NCBI GenBank assembly: GCA_026169505.1 | Contig: JAPFCO010000210.1 | Span: 1-32,478, forward strand | Length of the DNA stretch: 32,478 nucleotides | Source: Pseudogracilibacillus sp. | GTDB lineage: Bacteria; Bacillota; Bacilli; Bacillales; Amphibacillaceae | Direction of reading: 5' to 3' | Shown: positions 1-11,681 of the stretch, piece after piece | Layout: each line of letters begins with the position of its first letter | Numbering within the stretch: the first letter of the stretch is position 1 | Made by a program: the position numbers and the translations under genes | The notes under the pieces: generated by a model | What the model was told of the DNA's origin: nothing | What the model saw: only the letters and a program-made list of their open reading frames with translations | Database searches by the model: none

Positions 1-192
1 CCCTTTAATATGATCCGTATGTTCATGTGTCACTAATATTCCATCTAATTCCTTTGGATCTGCAGCAACTTCTGTAAATAAGCGATCGATTTGTTTTCCG
101 CTTAGACCTGCATCCACTAATAACTTTGTCTTGTCTGTTTCAATATAAAAAGCATTACCCGTACTTCCTGAAGCTAATACGCTAAAGCGCAT
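1..192 (-). CDS. walJ: WalJ/YycJ metallo-beta-lactamase-fold hydrolase, N-terminal 64 aa (runs off window edge)
   Basis: Translation from cat at 190-192: [39 protein letters not shown]...[21 protein letters not shown] metal-binding motif; downstream of walI in wal operon order. Confidence 0.9.
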   Translation of the reverse strand, partial: MRFSVLASGSTGNAFYIETDKTKLLVDAGLSGKQIDRLFTEVAADPKELDGILVTHEHTDHIKG

Positions 193-217
193 GGCCATTT
201 CTCCTTCACCCCGATGT

Positions 218-1117
218 TTAATCTAATCTCTTTTTTAAATCGTCTGTAATATCACGTAAGGGGGAATCTGTCTCTCCTGTGACATCAGTCTTATCAACGA
301 TTGATTCAATGACTTCACTAATAAATTCCTCTTCTTCTGTCGAAAATATAAATCCTTCGATCGCATTAACGAAGTAATCTGTCTCTCCGTTCACATCTAC
401 TTTCCACGTCGGTGCAAATACTTGCACACCACCTTCAAACGGTACTCTCGTATGAAAACCAATACTGACTTTCGATATTTCATCACCCGGATATAATTCG
501 CCTTCTTCGTAAACTTTCTCTATCGCTGTTAACGGTTTAATTAATTGTCGTTTATCAGCTAATGATTCGGTTTCCCCTAACATTGTTTGCACATAACTCG
601 TAATTTCATTTTTATTATTCAAAAAGGCAAGAACGACTCCGTTTTGATTATAGTAGACAGGTCGATCCATTTTACTTTGGAAAAAAATTAATACATTATA
701 TTCTTCATTCCAATTCCAATACTTATATTCTTCTGGATAATGGGCGAAATCATTAAATATTTCTGTTATTTCTTCAGCAGATTTATCCCCGACTTTTTTT
801 GGTTTCTCTAATTTAGAGGCAATAATAGAGCCATTTATAATCGAAGCATCTTGTGCTATTTTTGGCTTATCCTTTTTTAAAACAGATGCTTTAAAAAGAT
901 GTTGTTCAACCGAAATAAACGTTTCCTCATATTCCTCTTCAGGTAAATCTTTGAACGTAATTGATTCTGCAGCTAATTGTTCTTCAACTGTTGATGATTG
1001 ATGTTCTAGTACCCCAATATCTGCTTGTTCTTTCTTCTCTAAAAACTGTGCAAACAAATAGATATCTAAAATAAAGAAACTGAGGATTAATAATGATTTG
1101 ATTTGACTCCAATGCAT
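218..1117 (-). CDS. walI: WalI/YycI regulatory membrane protein of the WalRK system
   Basis: Full ORF with N-terminal TM segment ([25 protein letters not shown]); position between walH and walJ. Confidence 0.9.
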   Translation of the reverse strand: MHWSQIKSLLILSFFILDIYLFAQFLEKKEQADIGVLEHQSSTVEEQLAAESITFKDLPEEEYEETFISVEQHLFKASVLKKDKPKIAQDASIINGSIIASKLEKPKKVGDKSAEEITEIFNDFAHYPEEYKYWNWNEEYNVLIFFQSKMDRPVYYNQNGVVLAFLNNKNEITSYVQTMLGETESLADKRQLIKPLTAIEKVYEEGELYPGDEISKVSIGFHTRVPFEGGVQVFAPTWKVDVNGETDYFVNAIEGFIFSTEEEEFISEVIESIVDKTDVTGETDSPLRDITDDLKKRLD

Positions 1118-1120
1118 CGA

Positions 1121-2419
1121 TTAATCCCCTCCTTTTTTCTGTGCAGATTGCTCAAAATCAATCGCATTATATTTGATCCAATCACCTTGATATAATATAT
1201 ACCATTCAGGATCTAACGTTAAACTGTACGCATCCTCTACATACTGCATCGTATATCCGATTCGAATATCTTTAATATCTTCAGCTAATAATGTATCTGA
1301 ATTCTTTATCGTTGCTATTACTTCCTCGCCTGATGGTAATGTCTTTGTCGATGAGTTAAGTAAGTTACCAATCGACACCAGGGGTCTAATGTATTGATAT
1401 AACTCTTGATCACGCCACCTTTGTTCAATCGTCGTTAATTGGTTATGATCAAATGTTGGAAATCCTTCATAATACATGCGATACCTAACTAAGTTTGACG
1501 TATCAGCAAGACGATCCAATAGATAATCGTTCGTCCAACCTTGATGCTCATTAATATTATTGATACTATTATCGATTAAATCAACCAGATCTACTTCATC
1601 AGAACTTATCTGGATTGGATTTATATATTCTAAACGCCGACCATCTTGTACAATACTCATACCTCTTTGTCCGTCCGTGAAATATGCTTCATTCATATTC
1701 GATGTGACAACAGATGGCGAAGCAAAAAGCGCATTGACGAATAACTCCGGCTCAATTGTTGTCGCTATAAAGGTCTTCTTTGACAGACCAGCCATATCTT
1801 TAGGTAGATAGAGTATGTCACTTTCATTATCAAATGGAATAAATTCCTGCGTGATTTCCGTTTCATCCTCCAGATAGGATAGTAATTCATAATATGTTTC
1901 TGACTTTTCAATTGTTGCTGTGATTTGTTTGCGATTATCTGCCGAAATAATAACTAGTTCTGATACGTGGTTAATCGTATCTAACATTATATAAACACGA
2001 TCAAACGACCAGTTTGGTGCATATATTTGATCATTAAAGGTAAATAAATTTGTAATTAAATCGGCTGGGATAGCGGTAGGTAAGACAACCTCTATCATAT
2101 GGTCTGAATCTGGTTTAGCTTGTGCATCCGATTCGTTATAATCATATAAAACCCATGAAGCAAGCTCTTTAAAGAAACGTTGACGATCTAATGGTTTACT
2201 AAAACCTGAAATAGTCTCTCCATGATGAAAAATAACACTTTTTGGTTCGATCAATTCGTTTTTCGTCTTTTCCTCGCCACCAACATCCACTTCATTGACA
2301 TAGCTCGTATCATAAAACTGATCATACTTAGGCTGATACGTCCATAAAATAACGGACAAAAGAAAGCTAACCCCAACTAATACGACTAAAACAAAGGATT
2401 TTATTGTTTCATACTTCAT
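1121..2419 (-). CDS. walH: WalH/YycH regulatory membrane protein of the WalRK system
   Basis: Full ORF with N-terminal TM segment; start overlaps the walK stop (2416-2419). Confidence 0.9.
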   Translation of the reverse strand: MKYETIKSFVLVVLVGVSFLLSVILWTYQPKYDQFYDTSYVNEVDVGGEEKTKNELIEPKSVIFHHGETISGFSKPLDRQRFFKELASWVLYDYNESDAQAKPDSDHMIEVVLPTAIPADLITNLFTFNDQIYAPNWSFDRVYIMLDTINHVSELVIISADNRKQITATIEKSETYYELLSYLEDETEITQEFIPFDNESDILYLPKDMAGLSKKTFIATTIEPELFVNALFASPSVVTSNMNEAYFTDGQRGMSIVQDGRRLEYINPIQISSDEVDLVDLIDNSINNINEHQGWTNDYLLDRLADTSNLVRYRMYYEGFPTFDHNQLTTIEQRWRDQELYQYIRPLVSIGNLLNSSTKTLPSGEEVIATIKNSDTLLAEDIKDIRIGYTMQYVEDAYSLTLDPEWYILYQGDWIKYNAIDFEQSAQKKGGD

Positions 2420-4257
2420 TGTTCTCGCCTCCGCTTCTCATTCATTAGCGGTAGGGTTATGTGAATCGTTGTTCCCTTACCTTCTATACTGTTAGCCCAA
2501 ATTCTCCCATAATGCGCTTCAATCATTTCTCTAGTGATCGCAAGGCCTAAACCTGTTCCACCTAATTCACGTGTTCTTGCACGATCAACTCGGTAAAAAC
2601 GATCAAATATTTTATCAAGTTGGTCATATTCAATCCCTATTCCTTCATCTTTCACACTGATGACAATTTGCCTAATTTGTCGTTCCACTTTACACGTGAT
2701 CTTACCACCGTCTGGGGAATATTTTACAGCGTTAGAAAGAATATTATCTATTACTTGAGTCATTCGGTCTTTATCCATCCAGACAGGAAATGCTTGTGTT
2801 GGAATATCACGATGGAACACAAGATTGCCGTCTTTTGTATTCATTTCAAATCGATCAATAATCATATTGAAAAACTCATTAAAATCGATATTTTCCCGAT
2901 TTAATGACATTTCCTTACTATCTACCCGTGATAATTGTAATAAGTCATTCACCATCCGAATCATTCGTTCAGTTTCATTTTGTGTCACTTCCAAAAACTT
3001 TGGTGCTATTACTGGATCTTTCCAAGCACCATCAAGCAATGCTTCTGTATAACTATTTAATGATGTTAATGGAGTGCGCAATTCATGGGACACATTTGAT
3101 ACGAATTCCCGTCGCTCTCGTTCAACTCTTTCATCTTCCGTTACATCACTTAATACTGCTATTAAACCGCTCGGCGTTTTAAATCGATCATCATCATAAA
3201 TAGCCGAAAAATTAGCTCGCACGAAAAAAATCTCCTCGTGATTACTAAAATCTAACACGATAGAGTCACTCTCTTGTAATTGAATAATATCTTCTACTTT
3301 TTCTTCTAATTCTAATATTTTTAATAAGTCTTTACTAATCAGGCTCAAAGGACTTTTATTAAACAACCTTCCCGCCGCTTCGTTTGTTAGCGTTATTTCT
3401 CCATGCTTATCTGTCGCAATAACACCTTCTGACATATTTTCTAATACAGAGCTTAGTTTTCGTTGCTCTTGTTCAACTGATGCCATCGAGTGTTTCAAAC
3501 GATCATTTAAATGGTTGAAAGTCACAGCGAGTTGACTGATTTCATCATTACCATACACTTGGACTTTTTGTGTAAAGTCTCCCCTTGCCATCGTTTGTGC
3601 TTGCCGACGCATTTCAACAATTGGCTTCGTAATAGCCCGAGCAACTAAAATCCCTATTAATACCGATACAATCAGTGCAATGACGGAACCTTTTAAAAAG
3701 ATCTCATTAATATCTGCCAATTGACCATACACATTTTCTAAAGATGTCTCTAAATAAATAACACCTTGCACATTTTGTTCCCTATCAAGAATTGGCTCAA
3801 CTCGTACAAAGATACGTTCCCCTGTTTTTTGATTTAATAAAGTACTGTCGAGTGACGTTCGAAATTTAATAGACCGTTGAACAATTGGCTCGGTAATTTT
3901 TTTTCCAATCGCATCTTGATTTAGAAAATCATTCGTTCCGAGCACTCTACCTTGATTATTTAACACTTGAATATTCGATGCTCCAGAACCATCAACATCT
4001 GCCACAATATTTTGGACTTCTTCTTGTAATGTTAACTCCTCTGGATCTTCTGTTCTTTCTTTAGTAAATGCTTCTTCCATATTATACGTTAATAAATCAA
4101 TTCGATCGTTCGTCGATTCTTTAAAATTATCAAGCAATTCTGCTTCTAATTCCCGAGCCACATAAGAGCCGATCACTTGCACAGCAATAACTAATAATAA
4201 AATATAAATAATAATAAATTTTAATTGAATAGAACGGAAAAAACCGACTTTTTTCAT
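2416..4257 (-). CDS. walK: Sensor histidine kinase WalK (extracellular domain, HAMP, PAS, HisKA, HATPase_c)
   Basis: REFVSNVSHELRTPLTSLNSYTEAL H-box, DNILSNAVKYSPDGG N-box, DEGIGI and GGTGLGLAI motifs; two N-terminal TM helices. Confidence 0.97.
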   Translation of the reverse strand: MKKVGFFRSIQLKFIIIYILLLVIAVQVIGSYVARELEAELLDNFKESTNDRIDLLTYNMEEAFTKERTEDPEELTLQEEVQNIVADVDGSGASNIQVLNNQGRVLGTNDFLNQDAIGKKITEPIVQRSIKFRTSLDSTLLNQKTGERIFVRVEPILDREQNVQGVIYLETSLENVYGQLADINEIFLKGSVIALIVSVLIGILVARAITKPIVEMRRQAQTMARGDFTQKVQVYGNDEISQLAVTFNHLNDRLKHSMASVEQEQRKLSSVLENMSEGVIATDKHGEITLTNEAAGRLFNKSPLSLISKDLLKILELEEKVEDIIQLQESDSIVLDFSNHEEIFFVRANFSAIYDDDRFKTPSGLIAVLSDVTEDERVERERREFVSNVSHELRTPLTSLNSYTEALLDGAWKDPVIAPKFLEVTQNETERMIRMVNDLLQLSRVDSKEMSLNRENIDFNEFFNMIIDRFEMNTKDGNLVFHRDIPTQAFPVWMDKDRMTQVIDNILSNAVKYSPDGGKITCKVERQIRQIVISVKDEGIGIEYDQLDKIFDRFYRVDRARTRELGGTGLGLAITREMIEAHYGRIWANSIEGKGTTIHITLPLMNEKRRREQ

Positions 4258-4263
4258 ATAAAA

Positions 4264-4968
4264 TTACTCCTCGTCTGGACTACGCAAATAATACCCTACT
4301 CCTCGACGTGTTACAATCCACATTGGATTACTAGGGTCGATTTCAATTTTCTCCCTTAAGCGACGGACTGTCACATCTACTGTACGCACATCTCCAAAAT
4401 AATCATAGCCCCATACCGTTTCAAGTAAATCCTCTCGCGTCATTACTTGACCAATATGACGTGCTAAATAATGAAATAGCTCAAACTCACGGTGGGTTAA
4501 ATCAATATGTTCTCCATCACGAGACACACTGTATGCTTCTGGGTGAATCGTTATATTCGAAATATGAATATCCTTATTCGCCGTCTCCGAGTCTTCACCT
4601 ACTTGTTGTTGTCTACGTAAATTTGCCTTTACACGAGCAATTAGTTCGCGATTACTAAACGGCTTTGTTACATAATCATCTGCCCCGAGTTCTAAACCAA
4701 GCACTTTATCAATTTCATCATCTTTTGCTGTTAACATAATAATAGGCATTGTTTTTGTTTTGCGAATTTCCCGACATACTTCATTACCATCTTTTCCTGG
4801 TAGCATAATGTCTAACAAAATTAAATCTGGATCTTCTTTAAGTGCTAGCTCAATTGCGTCATCCCCATTATGTGCTACAATCACTTCATAACTTTCTTTT
4901 TCTAAATTAAACTTCAATATATCTGCAATTGGCTTCTCATCGTCTACTACTAATACTTTTAAACTCAT
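4264..4968 (-). CDS. walR: Response regulator WalR (OmpR family)
   Basis: [25 protein letters not shown]...[10 protein letters not shown] receiver and winged-helix effector domain. Start set at 4968 (RBS ggagat) rather than the ORF-track 5010. Confidence 0.96.
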   Translation of the reverse strand: MSLKVLVVDDEKPIADILKFNLEKESYEVIVAHNGDDAIELALKEDPDLILLDIMLPGKDGNEVCREIRKTKTMPIIMLTAKDDEIDKVLGLELGADDYVTKPFSNRELIARVKANLRRQQQVGEDSETANKDIHISNITIHPEAYSVSRDGEHIDLTHREFELFHYLARHIGQVMTREDLLETVWGYDYFGDVRTVDVTVRRLREKIEIDPSNPMWIVTRRGVGYYLRSPDEE

Positions 4969-5154
4969 CTCTAAATCTCCTACTTTCCATTGATTATAAT
5001 CTATATTCAAACTAACTTTTATTTACAATTGGTTTAGTCTCTTCATTTTAACGTATTTCAAGTGAATTGTCCTTCTTCTGCATTGTTTTCTTAAAAAAGA
5101 ATAAGATATAAAAGCAATTCATTACAAATAAATGAGTACACTCAAAAGTCCAAA

Positions 5155-5197
5155 AAGCTCTTTTCACCCATGGTATCAGCATGAGTGAAAAGAGCTT
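5155..5197 (-). terminator. Rho-independent terminator downstream of purA
   Basis: Inverted repeat aagctcttttcac (5155-5167) / gtgaaaagagctt (5185-5197); minus strand continues into TTTTTGG. Confidence 0.8.
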
Positions 5198-5211
5198 CTA
5201 TTATTAATTGA

Positions 5212-6498
5212 TTAGCGATAAACGCTTTTTACAACATTTGTTTGTGTACGATCTGGTCCAACAGAGAAAATTGATAAAGGAATCTCTGTTAGTTGGGCAA
5301 TTCTTTCTAAATAATGACGTGCATTTTCAGGAAGCTCATGTAGACTCTTCACATGAGTAATATCTTCCGTCCACCCTGGCAATTCCTCATAAACAGGCTC
5401 ACACTGAGCTAGAACATTTAAATTCGCAGGGAACTCTTCAATAAGTTCGCCTTTATATTTATAAGCAACACAAATTTTTAGCTTCTCAATGCCTGTTAAG
5501 ACATCAAGAGAGTTTAATGATAAATCCGTAATACCACTAACACGTCGTGCATGGCGTACAACGACACTATCAAACCAACCTACACGGCGTGGGCGACCAG
5601 TTGTCGTACCATATTCACGACCAACTTCACGAATCTGATCACCAATTTCATCTGTTAATTCCGTTGTAAATGGTCCATCTCCTACACGTGTCGTGTAAGC
5701 TTTCGACACACCGACAACTGTAGATATTTTTGATGGTCCTACACCAGAACCAATCGTTACCCCTCCAGCAACTGGATTCGAAGATGTAACAAATGGATAT
5801 GTACCTTGGTCAATATCCAACATAACCCCTTGGGCACCTTCAAATAATACACGACGACCTGCGTCAAGTGCATCATTTAAAACAACAGAAGTATCACAAA
5901 CATATTTCGCCATTTGTTGGCCATATTCATAATACTCTTCTAAAATATCATCTATATCGAAAGGCTCTACTTCATATACCTTTTCAAGTAAGCGATTTTT
6001 CTCTTGTAAATTTTGTTTCAGCTTCTCCGTGAATGTTTCCTTATCAAGTAAGTCAGCAATACGAATTCCACCACGGGATGCTTTATCCATATAGGCAGGG
6101 CCTATTCCCTTTTTCGTAGTTCCAATTTTAAGAACACCCTTCTCTTCTTCTTGAAGGATATCTAATTTTAAATGATATGGTAAAATAACGTGTGCACGAT
6201 TACTCACCCGTAAGTTCTCTGTAGAAAAACCTTTATCTTGAATATATTTCACTTCTTCTAAAAATGCTTTTGGATCAATGACCATTCCATTTCCTAACAC
6301 AGCAATTTTATCAGGAAAGAAAATCCCTGAAGGAATTAAGTGTAATTTATACGTAACATCATCGAAAACGATTGTATGTCCAGCATTATTACCACCTTGA
6401 TATCGTGCTACAACTTCTGCATTTTGGGATAGAAAATCGGTAATTTTACCTTTTCCCTCGTCCCCCCACTGCGTACCAACTACAACTACTGAGGACAT
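5212..6498 (-). CDS. purA: Adenylosuccinate synthase
   Basis: [23 protein letters not shown]...GGNNAGHTI; start set at 6498 behind RBS GGAGGTGCACT. Confidence 0.97.
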   Translation of the reverse strand: MSSVVVVGTQWGDEGKGKITDFLSQNAEVVARYQGGNNAGHTIVFDDVTYKLHLIPSGIFFPDKIAVLGNGMVIDPKAFLEEVKYIQDKGFSTENLRVSNRAHVILPYHLKLDILQEEEKGVLKIGTTKKGIGPAYMDKASRGGIRIADLLDKETFTEKLKQNLQEKNRLLEKVYEVEPFDIDDILEEYYEYGQQMAKYVCDTSVVLNDALDAGRRVLFEGAQGVMLDIDQGTYPFVTSSNPVAGGVTIGSGVGPSKISTVVGVSKAYTTRVGDGPFTTELTDEIGDQIREVGREYGTTTGRPRRVGWFDSVVVRHARRVSGITDLSLNSLDVLTGIEKLKICVAYKYKGELIEEFPANLNVLAQCEPVYEELPGWTEDITHVKSLHELPENARHYLERIAQLTEIPLSIFSVGPDRTQTNVVKSVYR

Positions 6499-6556
6499 AG
6501 TGCACCTCCACAAATTTTTTAAAATTATTTTTTAGTTTTCATAAATTACATTTGTT

Positions 6557-6585
6557 AGTGTACCAAGTATATTCGTGTAAGTCAA
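6557..6585 (-). promoter_or_regulatory. Candidate sigma-A promoter of purA
   Basis: Minus strand TTGACT (6580-6585) - 17 nt - TACACT (6557-6562). Confidence 0.65.
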
Positions 6586-6588
6586 TCA

Positions 6589-6632
6589 AAAGACGAACAT
6601 TTAAGTCTTACAACTTGTTAATGTTCGTTTTT
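6589..6632. promoter_or_regulatory. Pair of inverted PurBox-like sites (PurR operator) upstream of purA
   Basis: aaagacgaacatt (6589-6601, +) and aaaaacgaacatt (minus strand, 6620-6632), each with the CGAAC core, directly upstream of the -35. Confidence 0.7.
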
Positions 6633-6664
6633 ACATACACTTATTATATTGTCATTCGCTATTA

Positions 6665-8020
6665 TTAAACTGGTATCGGTGGTGGTGCTTGACTATCGTC
6701 ATATCTGAAATCTAAATCAACAAACTTATTATATTCCTTTACAAAAGCTAGCTCTACCGTCCCTGTTGGACCATTACGTTGTTTCGCTAAAATGATCTCT
6801 ATATTCGTATTTTCCGTTTCAGACTCATAATAATCATCACGATATAGGAAACCAACAATATCAGCATCTTGCTCAATACTTCCGGATTCACGTAAGTCCG
6901 ACATCATTGGCCGTTTATCTTGACGTGACTCTACCCCACGGGATAATTGCGATAACGCAATAAGTGGTACTTCTAATTCCCTTGCTAAACCTTTTAAAGA
7001 ACGCGATATTTCCGACACTTCTTGCTGACGATTATCTTGAGAATTCACACTACCTTGGATTAGTTGTAAATAGTCAATAATAATCATGCCTAGGCCGTGT
7101 TCTTGTTTTAAACGACGACATTTCGACCTTATATCACTAACGCGGATTCCTGGAGAATCATCAATGTAGATACCCGCATGTGATAGACTACCCATCGCCA
7201 TCGTTAGTTTTCCCCAATCTTCTTGTTCTAGTTTACCTGTTCTAAGTCGCTGGGAATCAATATTTCCTTCCGCACATAACATTCTTTGTACTAATTGATC
7301 TGCACCCATCTCTAAACTAAAAATTGCTACATTTTCACTCGTATTAATCGCCACATTTTGAGCGATATTTAATGCAAATGCTGTTTTCCCCATAGATGGA
7401 CGGGCAGCAATAATGATTAAATCATTTCGTTGGAAACCAGAAGTCATTCGATCGAGGTCACGATATCCTGTTGGAATCCCTGTTACATCACTTTTTGCAT
7501 TATGTAATTGTTCAATATTATCGTAGACATCAATTAATACATCTTTAATCGGCTTAAATGCGCTCGCATTTTGACGACTAGAAACCTCTAATATACTACG
7601 TTCTGCTTCATCTAATACTTCTGATACTTCATCTTCTTTAGCAAATGTTTCCGTCACTATGTTTGTTGCTGTATGAATTAGACGTCGTAGCAATGCTTTT
7701 TCTTCCACGATTTTACTATAGTAACTAATATTTGCTGCAGTAGGTACACTCCCAGCGATATCGGTTAAGTACGTGACACTGCCTGCAATATCTAATTTAT
7801 CCGAGTTTGCCAAAAAGGTTGTAACTGTCACAATATCAATTGGCTCACCCTTTTCAAACAATGAAAACATTGCCTCAAAAATCACTTGATGACTCGCGCG
7901 GTAAAAATCTGCAGGGGTGAGACGTTCAGCCGCTGTAGAGAAGGCATCTGGTTCTAAAAATACAGCACCAATGACTGCTTGCTCTGCTTCTATATTATGT
8001 GGTGGGATTCTTTCATTCAT
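6665..8020 (-). CDS. dnaB: Replicative DNA helicase (DnaB; called DnaC in B. subtilis)
   Basis: MNERIPPHNIEAEQAVIGAVFLEPDAF; Walker A ARPSMGKTAFALN; DYLQLI motif. Confidence 0.97.
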   Translation of the reverse strand: MNERIPPHNIEAEQAVIGAVFLEPDAFSTAAERLTPADFYRASHQVIFEAMFSLFEKGEPIDIVTVTTFLANSDKLDIAGSVTYLTDIAGSVPTAANISYYSKIVEEKALLRRLIHTATNIVTETFAKEDEVSEVLDEAERSILEVSSRQNASAFKPIKDVLIDVYDNIEQLHNAKSDVTGIPTGYRDLDRMTSGFQRNDLIIIAARPSMGKTAFALNIAQNVAINTSENVAIFSLEMGADQLVQRMLCAEGNIDSQRLRTGKLEQEDWGKLTMAMGSLSHAGIYIDDSPGIRVSDIRSKCRRLKQEHGLGMIIIDYLQLIQGSVNSQDNRQQEVSEISRSLKGLARELEVPLIALSQLSRGVESRQDKRPMMSDLRESGSIEQDADIVGFLYRDDYYESETENTNIEIILAKQRNGPTGTVELAFVKEYNKFVDLDFRYDDSQAPPPIPV

Positions 8021-8106
8021 CCAATATACCTCCTTACTAGCGTAATGATAGCTAGTGTAACAAACGACATGACAACGTCGAATAAATCTCTTTGCTATCC
8101 ATTAAA

Positions 8107-8553
8107 TTACTCTTCCACAACATGAACATGAATTGTTCCTGTTACAGCATGATGTAATTTTACCGGTACATCTACATGTCCTAGTGTTCTAATCGGATCT
8201 TTCAATTCAATTTTACGGCGATCAACAGTTTCTTGATGGTCCTTTTTCAGTGATTCCGCGATTTGCTTACTAGTAATTGAACCGAATAAACGCCCATCTT
8301 CACCAGATTTCGCTTTAATTTGTACGGAAATACTAGCTAATGCCTCTTTTACCTTTTCAGCTGCTGCTTTCTCATCCGCCTCTTGATCCGCTATCTTCTG
8401 ATTCTGTGCTTTTAATTTTCGTAAATTTCCAGGTGTAGCTTCCTCTGCTAACTTATTTTTTAATAAGTAATTATTAGCATACCCTGTCGAAACGTTCTTT
8501 ACTTCCCCTTTTGTTCCTTTACCTTTTACATCCTTTAAAAAGATTACTTTCAT
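8107..8553 (-). CDS. rplI: 50S ribosomal protein L9
   Basis: [36 protein letters not shown]; start set at 8553. Confidence 0.96.
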   Translation of the reverse strand: MKVIFLKDVKGKGTKGEVKNVSTGYANNYLLKNKLAEEATPGNLRKLKAQNQKIADQEADEKAAAEKVKEALASISVQIKAKSGEDGRLFGSITSKQIAESLKKDHQETVDRRKIELKDPIRTLGHVDVPVKLHHAVTGTIHVHVVEE

Positions 8554-8554
8554 G

Positions 8555-10525
8555 TTAAGTTCTCCCTTCAAAATATCGTTCAATTTCTTCTTTTAACTTT
8601 GCTTCTACTTCTTCAATAGATGTATCTTTTATTTGGGTAGCGGCGTTTGTTAAATGACCACCACCACCCATTTCCTCCATAATTAACTGTACATTCACTT
8701 CACCTAATGAACGAGCACTGATCGATACAGTATTTTCACCCCGTAACGCAATGGCAAATGACGCTGTCACATCATCAACTGTAAGTAATGTATCTGCAGC
8801 TTGTGCAATCATAATTTGATTGTACAAACCTTCATCCGCTTTTGCGACTGCAATCGTATCCCGATAAATATAAGCCGATTCAATTAGTTTGTTACGTTTA
8901 ATAAGCATCGACAAATCTTCTTTTAAAAACTCCTGTATGAGGGAAGGATCTGCCCCTTTAGAACGTAAATAAGATGCCGCATCAAATGTACGTGAACCTG
9001 TCCGTAAAGCAAAACTTTTCGTATCGACAATAATTCCTGATAATAATGCTGTCGCTTCTATTGTTGATAGTTTCTTTTTACGTGGTTGATACTCAATTAA
9101 TTCCGTTACTAATTCCGAAGTAGAACTTGCATATGGTTCCATATAAACCAAGGTTGGATTCTGAATGAAATCCTCCCCACGGCGATGGTGATCAATGACT
9201 ACCTTATGTTCTGCTCTATGCACGAGTGTTTCATGTGCAACAAGTCCTGGTCGATGTGTATCTACAACAACGATCAAACTGCGACTCGTAAAAATGGCCT
9301 CCGCCTCTTCTGGACCAATAAAATGTTTCCATAAGCTCTCTTCCTGTTTTACTTTATCTATCACACGGGAAATTCCTGTTAATACGTCTTTTTCATCAAA
9401 GACAATGTATCCTTCGACCTCATTTGATTTCGCAATATTCAAGACACCTATGGAGGCTCCTAATGAATCCATATCTGGTGATTTATGTCCCATAATAATG
9501 ACATTATCACTTTCTTTAACTAACTCTATTAAGGCATGAGAAATAACTCTTGCTCTAACACGTGTTCGTTTTTCCATTGGATTTGTTTTTCCGCCATAGA
9601 ACCGAACTTTCCCTGTTTCATCACGGATAGCAATTTGATCTCCACCTCGGCCTAGTGCCAAGTCTAAACTCGATTGCGCTACCTGTGCTAATTCTGGAAT
9701 AGGGATATTTCCATTCCCAATCCCGATACTTAATGTGATTGGATTTCTTTGTGCTTCTTCGATCGTTATTTTTCTGATCTCATCCAATATTTCAAAACGA
9801 GATTTCTCTAGTAAATTCAATGTTTCTTGTGTTAAAACACCCATAAATCGATCCTGAGATGTTCTTTTTAAATAAAAGTCATAATCATCCGCCCAAGCAT
9901 TTAAAACGGCTGTAATTCGTGAATTCAACTGACTCTTCACATTATCACTTAGGTTACGGGATATTTCCTCATAGTTATCTAAATATATATTTGCTAATAC
10001 TACTTGTTCATTATAGTAATCTTGTTCGAGTTGCTTTTCATTCGTTCGATCAAATAAATAAATTGTCTGATTTTCACGGTCTATCTTTGCATGGAAAAAC
10101 CAATCATTTATGTGTAACCAAGCATATTCCTTATCGCTTTTAATATCGGCAAGTAATTCATCCGATATAGTTGTTACTGATTGCTCTGTCAATTTCTTTT
10201 CGGGATACAACTTTTCCAAATAAGGATTTACCCATTCCATTACATATTGATCATTATAAATAATGATCCCGAATGGAATTTCTTTAAACACTGCTTCTCC
10301 AGCTTGCCCTATTTGATAGGTTACTTTCTTAACATAACTAAGTTGCTTTTCTTTTATTTGTTGCTCTTTTTTCCATATATTATTACATACAAGAATAAAG
10401 GTTATTGTTGCAATGATTCCAATTATCCATTGGTAATAAATAAGCACACAAATAATTAGAAAAGTAAGCACAAATAGTGCCCATAAATGCTTTTTAATGA
10501 CGCTTGTTCTATCTAAATGGTTCAA
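8555..10525 (-). CDS. gdpP: Cyclic-di-AMP phosphodiesterase GdpP (PAS, degenerate GGDEF, DHH/DHHA1)
   Basis: [42 protein letters not shown]-terminal [10 protein letters not shown]. Confidence 0.96.
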   Translation of the reverse strand: MNHLDRTSVIKKHLWALFVLTFLIICVLIYYQWIIGIIATITFILVCNNIWKKEQQIKEKQLSYVKKVTYQIGQAGEAVFKEIPFGIIIYNDQYVMEWVNPYLEKLYPEKKLTEQSVTTISDELLADIKSDKEYAWLHINDWFFHAKIDRENQTIYLFDRTNEKQLEQDYYNEQVVLANIYLDNYEEISRNLSDNVKSQLNSRITAVLNAWADDYDFYLKRTSQDRFMGVLTQETLNLLEKSRFEILDEIRKITIEEAQRNPITLSIGIGNGNIPIPELAQVAQSSLDLALGRGGDQIAIRDETGKVRFYGGKTNPMEKRTRVRARVISHALIELVKESDNVIIMGHKSPDMDSLGASIGVLNIAKSNEVEGYIVFDEKDVLTGISRVIDKVKQEESLWKHFIGPEEAEAIFTSRSLIVVVDTHRPGLVAHETLVHRAEHKVVIDHHRRGEDFIQNPTLVYMEPYASSTSELVTELIEYQPRKKKLSTIEATALLSGIIVDTKSFALRTGSRTFDAASYLRSKGADPSLIQEFLKEDLSMLIKRNKLIESAYIYRDTIAVAKADEGLYNQIMIAQAADTLLTVDDVTASFAIALRGENTVSISARSLGEVNVQLIMEEMGGGGHLTNAATQIKDTSIEEVEAKLKEEIERYFEGRT

Positions 10526-10560
10526 AATGTGACACTCCCCCAGAACGAATCAATATAACC

Positions 10561-11508
10561 TTAGGTTCGCTTATTAGCAATTCGTTTTTTCAATGAATAT
10601 CCTAAATCAATTATACCAAGAATTCGAATGAGCAAAAAGAAAATACCTGGAATTAAAAATGTGACAATCACTATAACAATTGGTATTGCCTTAGAAAGCT
10701 TCTTATGTTCAGCATAGAAGAAAATAAACGAGAAGCCTTGAATCATCAGTAATAGCATTGATAACGTAACAACGTTCATTACTACAATGTAAATTCCGCT
10801 TTCTGTATCTGTGACAAAAAACGAAAGTAATAATGCGATAAAATACAGCCAAATAAGTGATACTGGTAAATTAAATGAAGTAAATGATGGGAAATATAAT
10901 GAGCGTCGATCAATTCGATTCAATATTTTATAACTGAGCCATTGTGCGACAAATGCCATTAATATACTAATAATTGCCATGCTAGCAGGGATAAGGTCTT
11001 TAAGTAAATCCATTTGTTCTGCAATTGGCTCTAACTGCTCGTTTAGTTCATCGCCCATACCCAACTGATCTGAAGTTGTTTGCATGATATTCATCATTTC
11101 CGCAAATACCGTATCAATTTCATCATATATATTTATATTAAATAAAAATTGAATAATTAAAAATACGCCAATAAGACCGACAACGAAGCCAACCGCCCCT
11201 CTTGCCCACGTTTCATAAGCAGATTTTTTTTCATAAATTGCTGTACCTATCATTATACCACCAATTGCCATTAATAAAGTCATTGGCAGTGAAAAAAGTG
11301 TTGCAAATATGAATGATAATAGACCAGCAGCGATAAACATCATTAGTGCAGGCTGCCAATTATACTTTGCTGTATACATAATGAATGGAATTGGTAAGGC
11401 GAAAAATGTAAATGTTCCTATTAAAGGAATATACACTGAAATTAATAATAAAATAATATAAGCAGAAGTTAAAAGTGCAGCCTCTGTTATTTTGTTTGAT
11501 TTACTCAT
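10561..11508 (-). CDS. yybS: YybS family (DUF2232) membrane protein
   Basis: Multi-TM protein adjacent to gdpP; start MSKSNKITEAALLTSAY at 11508 behind GAGGTG (ORF track starts at 11517). Confidence 0.85.
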   Translation of the reverse strand: MSKSNKITEAALLTSAYIILLLISVYIPLIGTFTFFALPIPFIMYTAKYNWQPALMMFIAAGLLSFIFATLFSLPMTLLMAIGGIMIGTAIYEKKSAYETWARGAVGFVVGLIGVFLIIQFLFNINIYDEIDTVFAEMMNIMQTTSDQLGMGDELNEQLEPIAEQMDLLKDLIPASMAIISILMAFVAQWLSYKILNRIDRRSLYFPSFTSFNLPVSLIWLYFIALLLSFFVTDTESGIYIVVMNVVTLSMLLLMIQGFSFIFFYAEHKKLSKAIPIVIVIVTFLIPGIFFLLIRILGIIDLGYSLKKRIANKRT

Positions 11509-11681
11509 TATTCGCACCTCAATATTTTAATACTTTCCTGTTAATATAATAGCAGATTTCTTGCTTGATTGTTATTGAAGGCTATTCTACCCTAGCTTAA
11601 TAATGAGGACTATTTTTAACTTCTTCTGAACGAAACGTGGTATAGTAATTTGAAGTAGACACTATCAACTTAAAGGGAAGA

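Noticed and set aside
2620-3182. Three overlapping plus-strand ORFs antisense to walK
   Set aside because: Shadow ORFs of a conserved kinase gene in AT-rich DNA
9195-9539. 114-aa plus-strand ORF antisense to gdpP
   Set aside because: Shadow ORF in a conserved domain-coding region
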